Counted from the stretch's first letter, positions 1 to 9,059 are shown. The stretch: 64,000 nt of DNA from Edaphobacter paludis (GCF_039993895.1 NZ_CP121194.1:2852001-2916000); one strand, 5' to 3'. The notes: a model not told the origin generated them from the letters alone. Numbers and translations: made by a program.

Positions 1-1049
1 TAGAGCTGGCGCCCATTCGCGTTGAGAGCGAGCGCGACGGGCTCCGCGCCGAAGTAGCTCTGGCCGGGGAGGCGCGTATCGAAGTAGCCCTTGATGGCAA
101 ACTGCTCGCCTTTGATATTCACCGCTGCGACGGCGTCGCGATTCGATAGCGCAACGTACATCGTCTGGCCGTCGGGGGAGATTTCGAGCGCCGAGGGATG
201 CGTTCCCGGAGCGGTGGCTACGCTGGGTTTCAGCAGGGAGAGTTTGCGTCCAACGACACCGCGCTTGAGATCAAGTTCCACCACCTCGGAGGCGTTCCAG
301 AGGGCGACAAAGGCGCGTGAGCCGTTCGGCGAGACGGCCAGCGCTACGGGATAAGTAGAAGGCACGGCGTCGCTCTCGGACAGATCAAAGCGTTGGAGCG
401 TTGCGCCTGTGGCGGCGTCGATCAGCAGGACATCGTCGGAGAGATTGTCGGCCACCAGCAGCTTCTCCGCGCTGGCGCTGCCTATGACTGCAATCGCTGC
501 CGGAAATGGAACTCCTTTGTCGCCTGGGGCGCCGCCAACCAGCATGGTGCGGCGTGCGCCTGCCAACTGTTGCAGCGGAATTTTGATCATTCGCTCGCGG
601 GAGATCCTGCCATCGCTGAAGCCGTAGATCACAATGCCGTTGCCGGTGTCGTGGATGCGCTTCCCTGTCGGATCGCTGGTCGAACCGATGCTGGCGTAGA
701 GGTGCTTGCCGTCGCGGCTGAAGGCGAGGCCGGAGTAGAGCGTCTGCCCGGCACCCACCATTGTCCAGTCATCGGGAAAATCGGTCACTGTGCCAGTCCG
801 CGTGTCCATCACCGCGAGTGACTGCATGTAGTTGGACTCGTAGGTTCCGTAGCCTGCGTTGACGGTCACGACGTAACGTCCGTCGGGCGAAGCAGCCATC
901 GAAATAGGCAGGCTATTGAGACGCTGCGGACTGCCCGGCACCTGGCCTAGAATCTGTTTGCTGCTCGGCAGATTAATCGTCTGCCCCAAAACGCTTACGG
1001 CCCCTGCTGCCATAACAACCACGGTCAGAAATCTACTCATCCGAATCAT
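1..1049 (-). CDS. YncE-like beta-propeller protein, 3' end cut by window
   Basis: The visible 349 codons start with MIRMSRFLTVVVMAAGAVSV, a secretion signal, so the product is probably periplasmic or extracellular. Repeated blade motifs (SPDGRYVVTVN, SRDGKHLYAS, SPNGSRAFVAL, SPDGQTMYVAL) mark a YVTN/YncE-type beta-propeller. In acidobacteria such propellers are often fused to a C-terminal phosphoesterase, but that part lies outside the window. A stop codon directly precedes ATG 1049; ATG 1040 is the alternative start. An AAAGGAG sequence lies upstream but is better spaced for an 8-codon ORF that overlaps the start. The gene diverges from the desaturase. The substrate is unknown. Confidence 0.8.
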   Translation of the reverse strand, partial: MIRMSRFLTVVVMAAGAVSVLGQTINLPSSKQILGQVPGSPQRLNSLPISMAASPDGRYVVTVNAGYGTYESNYMQSLAVMDTRTGTVTDFPDDWTMVGAGQTLYSGLAFSRDGKHLYASIGSTSDPTGKRIHDTGNGIVIYGFSDGRISRERMIKIPLQQLAGARRTMLVGGAPGDKGVPFPAAIAVIGSASAEKLLVADNLSDDVLLIDAATGATLQRFDLSESDAVPSTYPVALAVSPNGSRAFVALWNASEVVELDLKRGVVGRKLSLLKPSVATAPGTHPSALEISPDGQTMYVALSNRDAVAAVNIKGEQFAIKGYFDTRLPGQSYFGAEPVALALNANGRQL

Positions 1050-1058
1050 TCATACACA

Positions 1059-1142
1059 TTACAACTCCTTTGTTCCGGTGGCATTACAAAAGTTTTACAA
1101 AGCGCAAAGCCCGAATGCCGGGGCGTTACAAAAGTCTTACAA
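1059..1142. promoter_or_regulatory. Array of five TTACAA hexamers (candidate operator)
   Basis: TTACAA occurs at 1059, 1084, 1095, 1126 and 1137. Four of the five form two pairs with exactly 11 bp between starts, about one helical turn, and the pairs are 42 bp apart, about four turns. They lie in the divergent intergenic region between the propeller gene and the desaturase. This looks like a cooperative transcription-factor site. The factor is unknown. Confidence 0.5.
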
Positions 1143-1200
1143 CCGCAGTCCGCCAAGCCTGATAGCGTTGATACAAGCAGTAAAAAGGACAGCTCACACC

Positions 1201-2184
1201 ATGACACCAACGCTTATTACTCCCGAAGAAACGACGACGACCCAGGCCGCCGCCTCTACACGCGTTATCCCCGCCGTCGCCGAAGTCCAGCAGAAGGTGA
1301 AGCAGGACCTTCGCATGGGCCGCGAGTATCAGCAGGGACGCATCAACTGGCTCACCACGATCTTCATGGGCCTTTTCCATGTGGGCGCCATCGCCGCACT
1401 CTTCTTCTTTAGCTGGAAGAACCTTCTCGCGTTCGTGGTCATGTACTTCTTCGCGATCAATGTCGGCATCGGCATGGCCTATCACCGGCTGCTGACGCAC
1501 CGCGGCTACAAGACGCCCAAGTGGGTCGAATACTTTCTGACCATGTGCGGAACGCTCGCGCTTGAGGGCGGACCGATCTTCTGGGTGGCCACGCACCGCG
1601 TTCACCATCAGAACTCCGACGACGAGGGCGATCCTCACACGCCGCACGATGGCACCTGGTGGGCGCATGCAGGCTGGATTCTTTCGGGCCGGGCCATGCA
1701 CTCCGAGACCGCGCTGCTCGGCCGTTACGCTCCTGACCTTACGCGCGATCCCGTGCATGTGTGGCTGAGCAAATATCACTGGGTTCCTCTGACCACCTCG
1801 GGCGTTCTGCTTGGACTTATCGGCGGCTTCGCTACGCACAGCGTCATGGGCGGCGTAACCATGATTCTTTGGGGAACCTTCCTCCGCGTTACGCTTGGCC
1901 TTCATGCAACGTGGCTGGTCAACTCCGCCACGCACCTGTGGGGCAAGCGACGTTTCGAAACCAAGGACGATTCGCGCAATAACTGGTGGGTCGCTCTGCT
2001 TACCGGCGGCGAAGGCTGGCACAACAACCACCATGCCCACCCAGTCAGCGCGCGCCATGGCCTGGCGTGGTATGAGTTCGACATCAACTACTACGGCATC
2101 TGGCTGCTTTCGAAGATTGGCCTGGCGAAGAAAGTCCAGGTCGCCAAGTTCGATCCACAAAACCCGAAACCGGCTGGCGTCTAA
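1201..2184 (+). CDS. Acyl-CoA/acyl-lipid delta-9-type fatty acid desaturase
   Basis: This integral-membrane diiron desaturase (327 aa) would introduce a double bond into fatty acyl chains and adjust membrane fluidity. Three histidine boxes are present: HRLLTH (about 95-100), HRVHH (132-136) and HNNHH (274-278). Hydrophobic spans lie around 50-90 and 190-225. ATG 1201 is chosen because AAAGGAC sits just upstream and the protein begins as in the family; a longer reading from 916 would run through the operator-like region. A strong hairpin terminator follows. The exact positional specificity cannot be read from sequence. Confidence 0.9.
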   Translation: MTPTLITPEETTTTQAAASTRVIPAVAEVQQKVKQDLRMGREYQQGRINWLTTIFMGLFHVGAIAALFFFSWKNLLAFVVMYFFAINVGIGMAYHRLLTHRGYKTPKWVEYFLTMCGTLALEGGPIFWVATHRVHHQNSDDEGDPHTPHDGTWWAHAGWILSGRAMHSETALLGRYAPDLTRDPVHVWLSKYHWVPLTTSGVLLGLIGGFATHSVMGGVTMILWGTFLRVTLGLHATWLVNSATHLWGKRRFETKDDSRNNWWVALLTGGEGWHNNHHAHPVSARHGLAWYEFDINYYGIWLLSKIGLAKKVQVAKFDPQNPKPAGV

Positions 2185-2201
2185 GACGCACGCAAATATA
2201 C

Positions 2202-2241
2202 AGCGAAGGCGCAGAACTCAGGTTCTGCGCCTTCGCTTTTT
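2202..2241 (+). terminator. Rho-independent terminator after the desaturase
   Basis: A perfect 16-bp stem (2202-2217 with 2222-2237) encloses a TCAG loop and runs into a T-rich tail. It ends just before an in-frame ATG at 2243, which argues for the later kinase start at 2273. Confidence 0.9.
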
Positions 2242-2272
2242 AATGCCTGCCGCTATACTTTCAGCAACGCAC

Positions 2273-3199
2273 ATGAACATTACCCGACGCCGCGGAGCAA
2301 TCGCTTTCTTCATCACGCTGGGCGTTCTGCTCGTGGGGCTTGCTGTTGCGCTGAATATCGGTTGGATCATTCTGAATGATCGTGCGGTCGCGTTTGCTGT
2401 GCTCGGCGTGATTCTCTTCAGCCTGCTGATAGCGGGAGTTGTGCTCAACACAGTTTTTCTGGTGCGGGAGATTCGCCGCAACGAGCGTCAGGACTCTTTT
2501 CTAAACGCCGTCAGCCACGAACTCAAGACACCGATCGCTTCGATCCGGCTTTATCTGGAGACGCTGCAGCGCCGCCCCATCGACGAAGAGCAGCGGCAGC
2601 AGTTTTACAAAATCATGCTCGCGGACTCGGACCGTCTACTGGCCACAGTCGAACAGGTGCTGAAGGCTGGTCAACTGGGCCAGCGACATCGCCAACTGAA
2701 CCGCACCACCATCGACCTCGAATCGCTTGTGAGCGAATGCATCAACGTGACGCTGCAACGACACCATCTCGCTGCCGAGAGCATTGTTCTTGAGCCGGTG
2801 CCGGGGGCGGTGCGGCTGCAGGTGGTCGGCATCCCTGAAGATCTTCGAACGGCCATTATTAATGTGCTCGACAACGCAGTTAAGTATTCGCCGGAGGGAG
2901 TGCATATTCGCTGCTCTCTGGCCATCACGCGCTACACATGGGTTACGCTGAAGATCAGCGACAAGGGCATGGGGCTACCCTCGAATGAGTACAAGCGCAT
3001 CTTCAAACGGTTCTATCGCGTGCCGGGGCGCTCGATGGTCAAGATCAAAGGCACTGGACTAGGGCTATTTCTGGTTCGCAATATTGCGCGGCAGCACGGC
3101 GGGGATGTGACTGCATCGAGTGCGGGGGCCGGTCTCGGGACCACCATCACATTTACATTGCCTCTTGCCGGCCCCGAGAGCAGTCTGGATAAATCATGA
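2273..3199 (+). CDS. Membrane-anchored sensor histidine kinase
   Basis: A 308-aa kinase with two hydrophobic segments (about 10-35 and 40-65) joined by a very short loop, so there is hardly any periplasmic sensor domain. No HAMP domain is evident. The H-box SHELKTPIASIRL carries the phospho-accepting His near residue 82. The ATPase part has N-box NVLDNAVKYS, G1 DKGMGLP and G2 GTGLGLFLV. It overlaps the response-regulator gene by ATGA, so the two are a cognate pair. An upstream ATG at 2243 would overlap the terminator tail. The stimulus is unknown and is probably sensed within or near the membrane. Confidence 0.88.
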   Translation: MNITRRRGAIAFFITLGVLLVGLAVALNIGWIILNDRAVAFAVLGVILFSLLIAGVVLNTVFLVREIRRNERQDSFLNAVSHELKTPIASIRLYLETLQRRPIDEEQRQQFYKIMLADSDRLLATVEQVLKAGQLGQRHRQLNRTTIDLESLVSECINVTLQRHHLAAESIVLEPVPGAVRLQVVGIPEDLRTAIINVLDNAVKYSPEGVHIRCSLAITRYTWVTLKISDKGMGLPSNEYKRIFKRFYRVPGRSMVKIKGTGLGLFLVRNIARQHGGDVTASSAGAGLGTTITFTLPLAGPESSLDKS

Positions 3200-3921
3200 C
3201 CGAATCGAAGGCTCCATTGATTGCCGTTATCGAAGATGAAGAGCATCTTGCGCAGGGGCTGCTGTTCAATCTTCAGGCTGAAGGCTATGCAACTCACCAT
3301 GAGGCGGATGGAGACGCAGCGCTTGCCTACCTTTTGAACACGCAGGACAACATTGCCGCCATCGTGCTGGACTGCATGTTGCCAGGCACGGATGGCTTTG
3401 CCATCGTTCACGCTCTGCGCGAAGCGAAGCGATACACACCGGTGCTGATGCTGACGGCGCGTACGCGTCCCGAGGATATTCTCGAAGGGCTTGAAGCGGG
3501 CGCGGACGACTATCTTCCCAAGCCATTCGAGTTGAGCATTCTACTGATGCGGCTGAAGTCTCTGTTGCGCCGCGCTGCGTGGCAAAACACCGCCGCTCCG
3601 CCTGAAGCGCCGCCTGACGAATATATCTTTGATCACCGCACCATCCGTTTCGATGCGCTTGAACTGGTCGCGCCGAATCGCACGACCCATCTCACGCTGA
3701 TGGAGGCCGATCTTCTGCGCTATCTGACCGACCGCGAAGGCCAGATTGTGCCGCGCAAGGACATCCTCGAACAGGTGTGGCGCGTTCATGAGGATACCGA
3801 CACTCGCGCCATCGATAACTTCATCGTCCGCCTGCGGCGCTACATTGAAGACGATCCAGGCAATCCACAGCATCTGCTTACGGTGCGCGGCATCGGCTAT
3901 CGATTTATCGCGAACCCTTAG
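3196..3921 (+). CDS. OmpR/PhoB-family response regulator
   Basis: This 241-aa regulator has an N-terminal receiver domain with acidic pocket EDEE (13-16), phosphorylation site Asp59 in LDCMLPG, a conserved T in MLTART and K in LPKPFE. The C-terminal winged helix (about 145-240) ends with the typical DNIFVRLRR-like recognition helix (DNFIVRLRRYIED) and GIGYRF. Translational coupling (ATGA overlap) with the kinase at 2273 indicates a two-component system. Targets are unknown; the acyltransferase immediately downstream is a natural candidate. Confidence 0.92.
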   Translation: MTESKAPLIAVIEDEEHLAQGLLFNLQAEGYATHHEADGDAALAYLLNTQDNIAAIVLDCMLPGTDGFAIVHALREAKRYTPVLMLTARTRPEDILEGLEAGADDYLPKPFELSILLMRLKSLLRRAAWQNTAAPPEAPPDEYIFDHRTIRFDALELVAPNRTTHLTLMEADLLRYLTDREGQIVPRKDILEQVWRVHEDTDTRAIDNFIVRLRRYIEDDPGNPQHLLTVRGIGYRFIANP

Positions 3922-3932
3922 TTTTATTGAGA

Positions 3933-3968
3933 GGCATGCTCCATTTTTGATAGATCATGGAGCATGCC
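3933..3968. repeat. 12-bp inverted repeat spanning the acyltransferase start codon
   Basis: GGCATGCTCCAT (3933-3944) is perfectly repeated in inverse at 3957-3968, and the right arm contains ATG 3964. In RNA this hairpin would bury the start codon of the downstream gene. In DNA it could be an operator. There is no T tail after it, so it is not a standard terminator. Confidence 0.6.
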
Positions 3969-5169
3969 ATTTGCGCCTGCAAACCTGAAACGAAGCTGGA
4001 GACGGCTGGACGGTGTGGACATGCTCCGCGGCCTCGCCATCTTCTTCGTGCTGATGAACCACGTCAACATGCGATTGCTAGGGGCAAAGGTGCCGTACAC
4101 CAGGGGGCTTCCACACCAGCTTGTTTTTTCACTGGTCTGGAATGGCCAATTCGGCGTGCAGATGTTTTTTGTGGTCTCCGGTTTTCTCATCACTTCGACG
4201 ACGCTTCGTCGCTGGGGATCGCTCTCCTCCGTCAGCGTGCGGGACTTCTACCTGCTGCGCTTCGCTCGCATTGCACCGCTGCTACTACTGTTATTGGCGG
4301 TCTTGAGCACTCTTCACTTCGCGCACCTCAAGGACTTTGTCGTTTCGGCAAAGACAGGAGGGCTGGGACGCGCGCTGATTGCGGCGCTCACGTTTCACAT
4401 TAATCTTCTTGAGGCCACGCGTGGATACCTGCCGGGCAATTGGGATATTCTCTGGTCGCTTTCCGTTGAGGAGATGTTCTATCTCTTCTTCCCGCTGGTC
4501 TGCTGGTTGCTTGGTCGCGGCAAGCTGCTCATAGGGCTACTGCTCGCCTTTGTCGTCCTCGGCCCTTTCGGCCGAACCATACTCGCGCATGGGAACGGCG
4601 TGTGGCAGGAGTATTCGTACCTCGGCGGCATGGATGCGATTGCTGTCGGCTGCCTGACGGCTCTGCTGGTCTCGCGAATGCGCTTCTCTCGCCTTCAGCT
4701 ATGGATGCTCGGCAGCCTGGGCGCAATCCTTCTTATCTTCAGCCTCTGCTTTTCCATCAGAGCCTATATCTGGGGTCTTGGCCACAACGGTCTGAATATG
4801 ACGATCCTCGCCGTTGGTACCAGCATGCTCGTCGCAGTGGCAGCACAGACACAATGGAAGAGTCCCCGCATCTTCCGTCCGCTCGTCAAACTCGGCCAGC
4901 GCAGCTATGAGGTCTATCTGACCCATATGTTCGTGATCTTCGCCTTGTTTGGCCTGTTTGTCAGCATCGGTAAGCCTATGCGAGGAGTGCCTGCCTTGTT
5001 CCTCGCCGTGATTGTGATTGCGGGGTTGCTCGGAGAGGCGGTTGCGCGCTTCTTCTCTGACCCAATGAATCGCTACCTCCGTAGACGGTTTGGCGATGGT
5101 TCCGACAAGCTCGGATCGGTCATCGAAAACGATAGCAGGCTGCAGCACGAGGGGAGCGTTGCGGTATAA
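3964..5169 (+). CDS. Acyltransferase family 3 (OafA/YrhL-like) membrane protein
   Basis: A 401-aa polytopic membrane protein with about ten hydrophobic helices. The N-terminal signature DGVDMLRGLAIFFVLMNHVN places the conserved His of acyltransferase family 3 at residue 33, and WSLSVEEMFYLFFPL is a second family motif. These enzymes transfer acetyl or other acyl groups to extracytoplasmic glycans, such as O-antigen or exopolysaccharide. It follows the two-component pair after 42 bp. The acceptor glycan is not deducible. The start codon lies within an inverted repeat. Confidence 0.88.
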   Translation: MPFAPANLKRSWRRLDGVDMLRGLAIFFVLMNHVNMRLLGAKVPYTRGLPHQLVFSLVWNGQFGVQMFFVVSGFLITSTTLRRWGSLSSVSVRDFYLLRFARIAPLLLLLLAVLSTLHFAHLKDFVVSAKTGGLGRALIAALTFHINLLEATRGYLPGNWDILWSLSVEEMFYLFFPLVCWLLGRGKLLIGLLLAFVVLGPFGRTILAHGNGVWQEYSYLGGMDAIAVGCLTALLVSRMRFSRLQLWMLGSLGAILLIFSLCFSIRAYIWGLGHNGLNMTILAVGTSMLVAVAAQTQWKSPRIFRPLVKLGQRSYEVYLTHMFVIFALFGLFVSIGKPMRGVPALFLAVIVIAGLLGEAVARFFSDPMNRYLRRRFGDGSDKLGSVIENDSRLQHEGSVAV

Positions 5170-5170
5170 C

Positions 5171-5191
5171 GGCGAAGCTCTCCGCTTCGCC
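5171..5191 (+). terminator. Hairpin terminator after the acyltransferase
   Basis: GGCGAAGC pairs with GCTTCGCC around a 5-nt loop, followed by a T/C-rich stretch, 2 bp after the acyltransferase stop codon. Confidence 0.6.
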
Positions 5192-5264
5192 GATCTTCTC
5201 CTCACATGCATACCAGCCAATTTCGAGCGCACGCGATAAACTCAATCCAGGCAACTATCTGTCC

Positions 5265-7652
5265 ATGCGCATCTTCACCCGTTACATTCTCCGCGAAGTC
5301 ACCTCCTACGCTTTGCTGGGTGGGACGCTCTTTACTTTTGTGCTTTTCATGCGCGACCTTGGCAAGATCCTCGAACTGGTGGTTCGCGAATCTGCCTCCC
5401 TCACCCAGGTTTTCCTGGTTTTTGCTTATACGCTGCCGAGCGCCGTTACCTATACGATCCCGATGGCTGTGCTGGTCGGCATTCTACTGGGCCTCAGCCG
5501 TCTCGCCTCCGACAGCGAAATTACAGCGATGCGGGCCAGCGGTATGGGCGCGCTCAGCTTCGTGCGCATCGTCTCTATTGTGGCCGTCGTCGCGCTGGGG
5601 CTAGGACTGTTCAACTCTCTCTATCTCGGGCCACGGGCGGCCGCCGGGCTGTTGCGGCTGGGAGATACGCTGAAGTCTTCGCAGGCTTCTTTCGAGGTAC
5701 AGCCTCGCGTCTTCTACGAAGACTTCCGCAACTATGTTCTCTATGTTCAGAATGTGAAGCCTGCGGCCGGGGCAGCGTTATGGGATCACGTATTCCTCGC
5801 CGATCTCACCCAACCCGCCACACCGCATATCACAACGGCGGAACGCGCTATCGTCGTCAGCGGAACGCCCGGCACCTCCGACGCCCAGACCATCCGCTTG
5901 CACCTCATCGACGGCGGTCAGCATGAGACCACGGCAACCAATCCGAACCAGTACAACATCATTACCTTTGCTTCCACCGATATTCCCATTGAGACTGAGG
6001 CCCCGCCCGACACCCATCTCGGTCGCACCGACACGCCGATACTTGCGCTGCCGTTGCACGAGCTATGGCGGCGGAGCAACCTAAGCGGCGTTCCAGCAAC
6101 CCTCGCGCGAAGCTACCGCATCGAGTTCCACAAGCGCTTCTCGTATCCCTTCGCCTGCCTGGTGCTGATGCTCGTCGGTGTACCGCTTGGCCTCTCCTCC
6201 AAGCGCGGCGGAAAATCGACTGGTTTTGTACTTACGATTCTGCTCGTCTTTATCTACTACTTTCTTTCGTCGGTCGGCGTGGCCTTTGCCAAGAATGGCA
6301 GGCTCTCGCCTTTTTTCGGTGTTTGGGGGGCAAACCTCATCTTCGCCGGAGCCGGCATCTTTCTGCTCTACCAGATGTCTCGCGGAAGCCTTGCGCTCGG
6401 TGTCTTCTCCAGCCTTGGCGGTTCGTTCAACAAACTGTACGCGCGGCTGGTGTCACGTGGAGGAGCCGGGAGTGTCGCCACAGGACTGACGCCGGATATA
6501 GCGACGCTTCTGCGACGGTTTCGTCGCATCTTCCATATTCGATTTCCGCTGCTGCTCGATGACTACGTCATGCGCGAGTACGCCGCCAACTTTGCGCTGA
6601 TTCTCTCAAGCTTTTCGGCGCTCTCCATTATCTTTACCTTCTTCGAGCTGATCGGCGACATCTTCCGCAACCGCACGCCACTCATTACCGTGGGCGAATA
6701 TTTACTCAACCTCATTCCTTTTATTCTCTATAACGTCACTCCGCTCTGCGCTCTGGTGGCCGTGCTGGTCACGTTCGGCGCGCTGAGCCGCAGCTCCGAA
6801 ATTACCGCGATGAAGGCAACGGGCATCAGCCTCTACCGCATCATCACGCCGGTGCTCATCGTCACGATGATGATCTCCGCCGGGCTCTTCGCCTTCGACG
6901 AGCTTTATCTTCCCGCGGCCAATCGCCGGCAGGAGGCGCTGCTCTCCGTCATCAAAGACAAGCCTGCGCAGACCTTCCTGCGGCCCGACCGCAAGTGGAT
7001 CTCCGGCCAGACGACCGAATCCGGCGAACCTTCGCGCATCTTCTACTATCAATTTTTCGACGCCGACAAGAATGTCTTTGCTAACCTGAGCGTCTTCGAG
7101 TTCGAGCCGCACACCTTTGCCCTGCAACGGCGCATCTTCGCGTCGAGCGCGCGATGGGATGCCCGCGTGAATCGCTGGGTCTTCGACGACGGCTGGCAGC
7201 GCAGCTTCGCAGGGGAGACGGTCGCCTCCTACCAGCCGTTTACCGTAGCCACCTTCCCCGAGATCCGGGAGCAGCCGGGTTATTTCAAGAAAGAAAATAT
7301 ACCCTCGCAGGAGATGTCGTATGGCGAACTCTCGCACTACATCTCCGACCTGAAGCAGAGCGGCTTCGACACGACGCGACTTAGCGTTCAACTCAACCGC
7401 AAGGTCGCGTATCCACTCATCACACTGGTCATGGCGATCCTTGCCATTCCGTTTTCGCTTTCGATGGGCAAAAAAGGAAGTCTCGCCGGCATCGCCACCG
7501 CCATCGGATTGGCGATTGCCTACTGGGTGGTCGCCGGCCTGTTTGAAGCAATGGGCAATGTGAGCACATTGCCGCCTCTGCTGGCGGCGTGGTCGCCCGA
7601 CCTTCTTTTCGGTATCGCAGGCACGTACCTCCTGCTTCGTAGCTCCACTTAA
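5265..7652 (+). CDS. LptF-LptG fusion: LPS export ABC transporter permease
   Basis: A 795-aa protein made of two homologous LptF/LptG permeases in tandem. The N-half (about 1-400) starts MRIFTRYILREVTSYALLGG and carries SRLASDSEITAMRASGM. The C-half (about 425-795) restarts with LLLDDYVMREYAANFAL and carries GALSRSSEITAMKATGI. Each half has the usual N-terminal helix pair, a beta-jellyroll periplasmic insert and C-terminal helices. In proteobacteria LptF and LptG are separate proteins that work with LptB and LptC to move lipopolysaccharide from the inner membrane to the Lpt bridge. Here one chain could supply the whole transmembrane part. No ATPase gene adjoins it. Confidence 0.9.
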   Translation: MRIFTRYILREVTSYALLGGTLFTFVLFMRDLGKILELVVRESASLTQVFLVFAYTLPSAVTYTIPMAVLVGILLGLSRLASDSEITAMRASGMGALSFVRIVSIVAVVALGLGLFNSLYLGPRAAAGLLRLGDTLKSSQASFEVQPRVFYEDFRNYVLYVQNVKPAAGAALWDHVFLADLTQPATPHITTAERAIVVSGTPGTSDAQTIRLHLIDGGQHETTATNPNQYNIITFASTDIPIETEAPPDTHLGRTDTPILALPLHELWRRSNLSGVPATLARSYRIEFHKRFSYPFACLVLMLVGVPLGLSSKRGGKSTGFVLTILLVFIYYFLSSVGVAFAKNGRLSPFFGVWGANLIFAGAGIFLLYQMSRGSLALGVFSSLGGSFNKLYARLVSRGGAGSVATGLTPDIATLLRRFRRIFHIRFPLLLDDYVMREYAANFALILSSFSALSIIFTFFELIGDIFRNRTPLITVGEYLLNLIPFILYNVTPLCALVAVLVTFGALSRSSEITAMKATGISLYRIITPVLIVTMMISAGLFAFDELYLPAANRRQEALLSVIKDKPAQTFLRPDRKWISGQTTESGEPSRIFYYQFFDADKNVFANLSVFEFEPHTFALQRRIFASSARWDARVNRWVFDDGWQRSFAGETVASYQPFTVATFPEIREQPGYFKKENIPSQEMSYGELSHYISDLKQSGFDTTRLSVQLNRKVAYPLITLVMAILAIPFSLSMGKKGSLAGIATAIGLAIAYWVVAGLFEAMGNVSTLPPLLAAWSPDLLFGIAGTYLLLRSST

Positions 7653-7764
7653 CCTAACCATCGCGACAAATCACATGTTCTGCGATACGATTAGCCACAT
7701 CAAGCCATCAAAATAGAATTACCCATCTTTCAAAGAGATCACAGCGCTACACCTGTGTGAAGCC

Positions 7765-8553
7765 ATGCCTCAGAAGCTGTCCGTAGCCATCATCACCCTC
7801 AATGAAGAGGCCAACCTCCGCCGCACCCTCGCCAGCGTTCAGTTTGCGGACGAAGTAATCGTTCTCGACTCCGGCTCGACGGATTCAACCCTTGAAATCG
7901 CCGGGTCGTTCAAGAACACGAAGGTGTTTTGCGAGGAATGGAAGGGATTCTCTCAACAGAAGAACTCTGCGATTGAGAAGTGCTCCGGCACTTGGGTTCT
8001 TTCGCTCGATGCCGACGAAGAACTCTCTCCCGAGTTGCAGACAGAGATACGCCTTCTGCTCATTGGAGAGCCGCGTGCCGATGCCTATCTGCTGCGCCGG
8101 CGCAATCTTTTTCTCGGTCGCTGGATACGCTACGGCGGCTACTACCCAGATGCTAAGCTACGCCTCTTCCGTCATCACGCCGCGAACTTTGCGCCCCCGG
8201 CCCGGTTCACCGAGCGTCCCGTCCACGAGACCATAACCTTTGAAGGCAAGCTCGAAACGCTCCATCACGATCTCATTCATCATGCTTATCCCACTATCGA
8301 GAGCTACATCGAACACATGGATCGATATAGCACCTTGGGCGCGCAAATCGTGATCGAGAGGGGAAAGACCAGCCGCTCCTGGATGGCCTTTTACTGGAAT
8401 ATCGTCGCCGTTCCCACCTTCACCTTCACCTGGAATTACTTCTTCCGACTCGGCTTCCTCGACGGCCGTGAAGGTCTGCTTCTCCATCTCTACCACTCCA
8501 CTTACACCAGTTGGAAGTATGCAAAGGCCTGGCAGACAATCAGCAAACGCTGA
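7765..8553 (+). CDS. Family 2 glycosyltransferase, LPS-core type
   Basis: A 262-aa GT2 enzyme of the WaaE/KdtX (LgtF) type. It opens with [19 protein letters not shown], has DSGSTDST for nucleotide binding and the metal-binding DAD motif at 82-84 ([10 protein letters not shown]). This family usually adds a hexose to the inner core of LPS in the cytoplasm. Its position just after the LPS-export permease supports an envelope role. A hydrophobic patch near 205-225 ([17 protein letters not shown]) may attach it to the membrane. No clear ribosome binding site precedes ATG 7765. Confidence 0.87.
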   Translation: MPQKLSVAIITLNEEANLRRTLASVQFADEVIVLDSGSTDSTLEIAGSFKNTKVFCEEWKGFSQQKNSAIEKCSGTWVLSLDADEELSPELQTEIRLLLIGEPRADAYLLRRRNLFLGRWIRYGGYYPDAKLRLFRHHAANFAPPARFTERPVHETITFEGKLETLHHDLIHHAYPTIESYIEHMDRYSTLGAQIVIERGKTSRSWMAFYWNIVAVPTFTFTWNYFFRLGFLDGREGLLLHLYHSTYTSWKYAKAWQTISKR

Positions 8554-8572
8554 CGCCGCCTCAACGAGGCCG

Positions 8573-8599
8573 CGTATACTTACGGCTCCCGTATACTTA
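8573..8599 (+). promoter_or_regulatory. Tandem TATACT-containing direct repeat (candidate promoters)
   Basis: The 10-mer CGTATACTTA is repeated exactly at 8573 and 8590, 17 bp apart. Each copy holds TATACT, close to a -10 box. The second would place a start site within a few bases of ATG 8607, giving a nearly leaderless mRNA. No convincing -35 box is visible. Confidence 0.35.
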
Positions 8600-8606
8600 T
8601 GGATCG

Positions 8607-9059
8607 ATGGAGCGTTCAGCGCCAATCCGTGTTTTGGTCGCCAAGCCCGGCCTCGACGGCCACGATCGTGGCGCAAAGATCATCGCGCGCGCGCTCCGCG
8701 ACGCAGGCATGGAGGTCATCTACACGGGCTTGCGGCAGACACCGGAGATGATCGTCAATGCCGCGGTGCAGGAAGACGTGGACTGCATCGGCCTTTCCAT
8801 CCTCTCCGGCGCGCACAACATCATTGTCCCGCGCATTATTGCACTGCTTCGCGAACAGAATGCCGAAGACATCCTCCTCATCCTCGGCGGCACGATTCCT
8901 GATCAGGATGCAGAGGCCCTGCGAAAAAGCGGCGTCTCGGCCATCTTCGGACCGGGAACGCCGCTGGAAACGATCATCAATTTCATTCGCAACAACGTAA
9001 AACCCCGTGGCCTGCTTACCAGGGAAGCGCCTCTCCCATATGAAAATAGCCACCCGTAG
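8607..9059 (+). CDS. Stand-alone cobalamin-binding domain (methylmalonyl-CoA mutase small-subunit type)
   Basis: A 150-aa B12-binding Rossmann domain like the C-terminus of methylmalonyl-CoA mutase. The cobalt-ligand motif is seen as GLDGHDRG, with the lower-ligand His at 19, followed by the SILSGAHN and LGGTIPD segments. In split mutases this subunit pairs with a separate catalytic subunit to turn methylmalonyl-CoA into succinyl-CoA; no catalytic subunit gene is in the window. ATG 8607 is chosen because the family starts a few residues before [15 protein letters not shown]. The 3' end overlaps the convergent SDR gene by 44 bp. Confidence 0.88.
   Translation: MERSAPIRVLVAKPGLDGHDRGAKIIARALRDAGMEVIYTGLRQTPEMIVNAAVQEDVDCIGLSILSGAHNIIVPRIIALLREQNAEDILLILGGTIPDQDAEALRKSGVSAIFGPGTPLETIINFIRNNVKPRGLLTREAPLPYENSHP

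Noticed and set aside
1126..2160. Long antisense frame over the desaturase
   Set aside because: The desaturase histidine boxes and codon pattern clearly define the sense gene.
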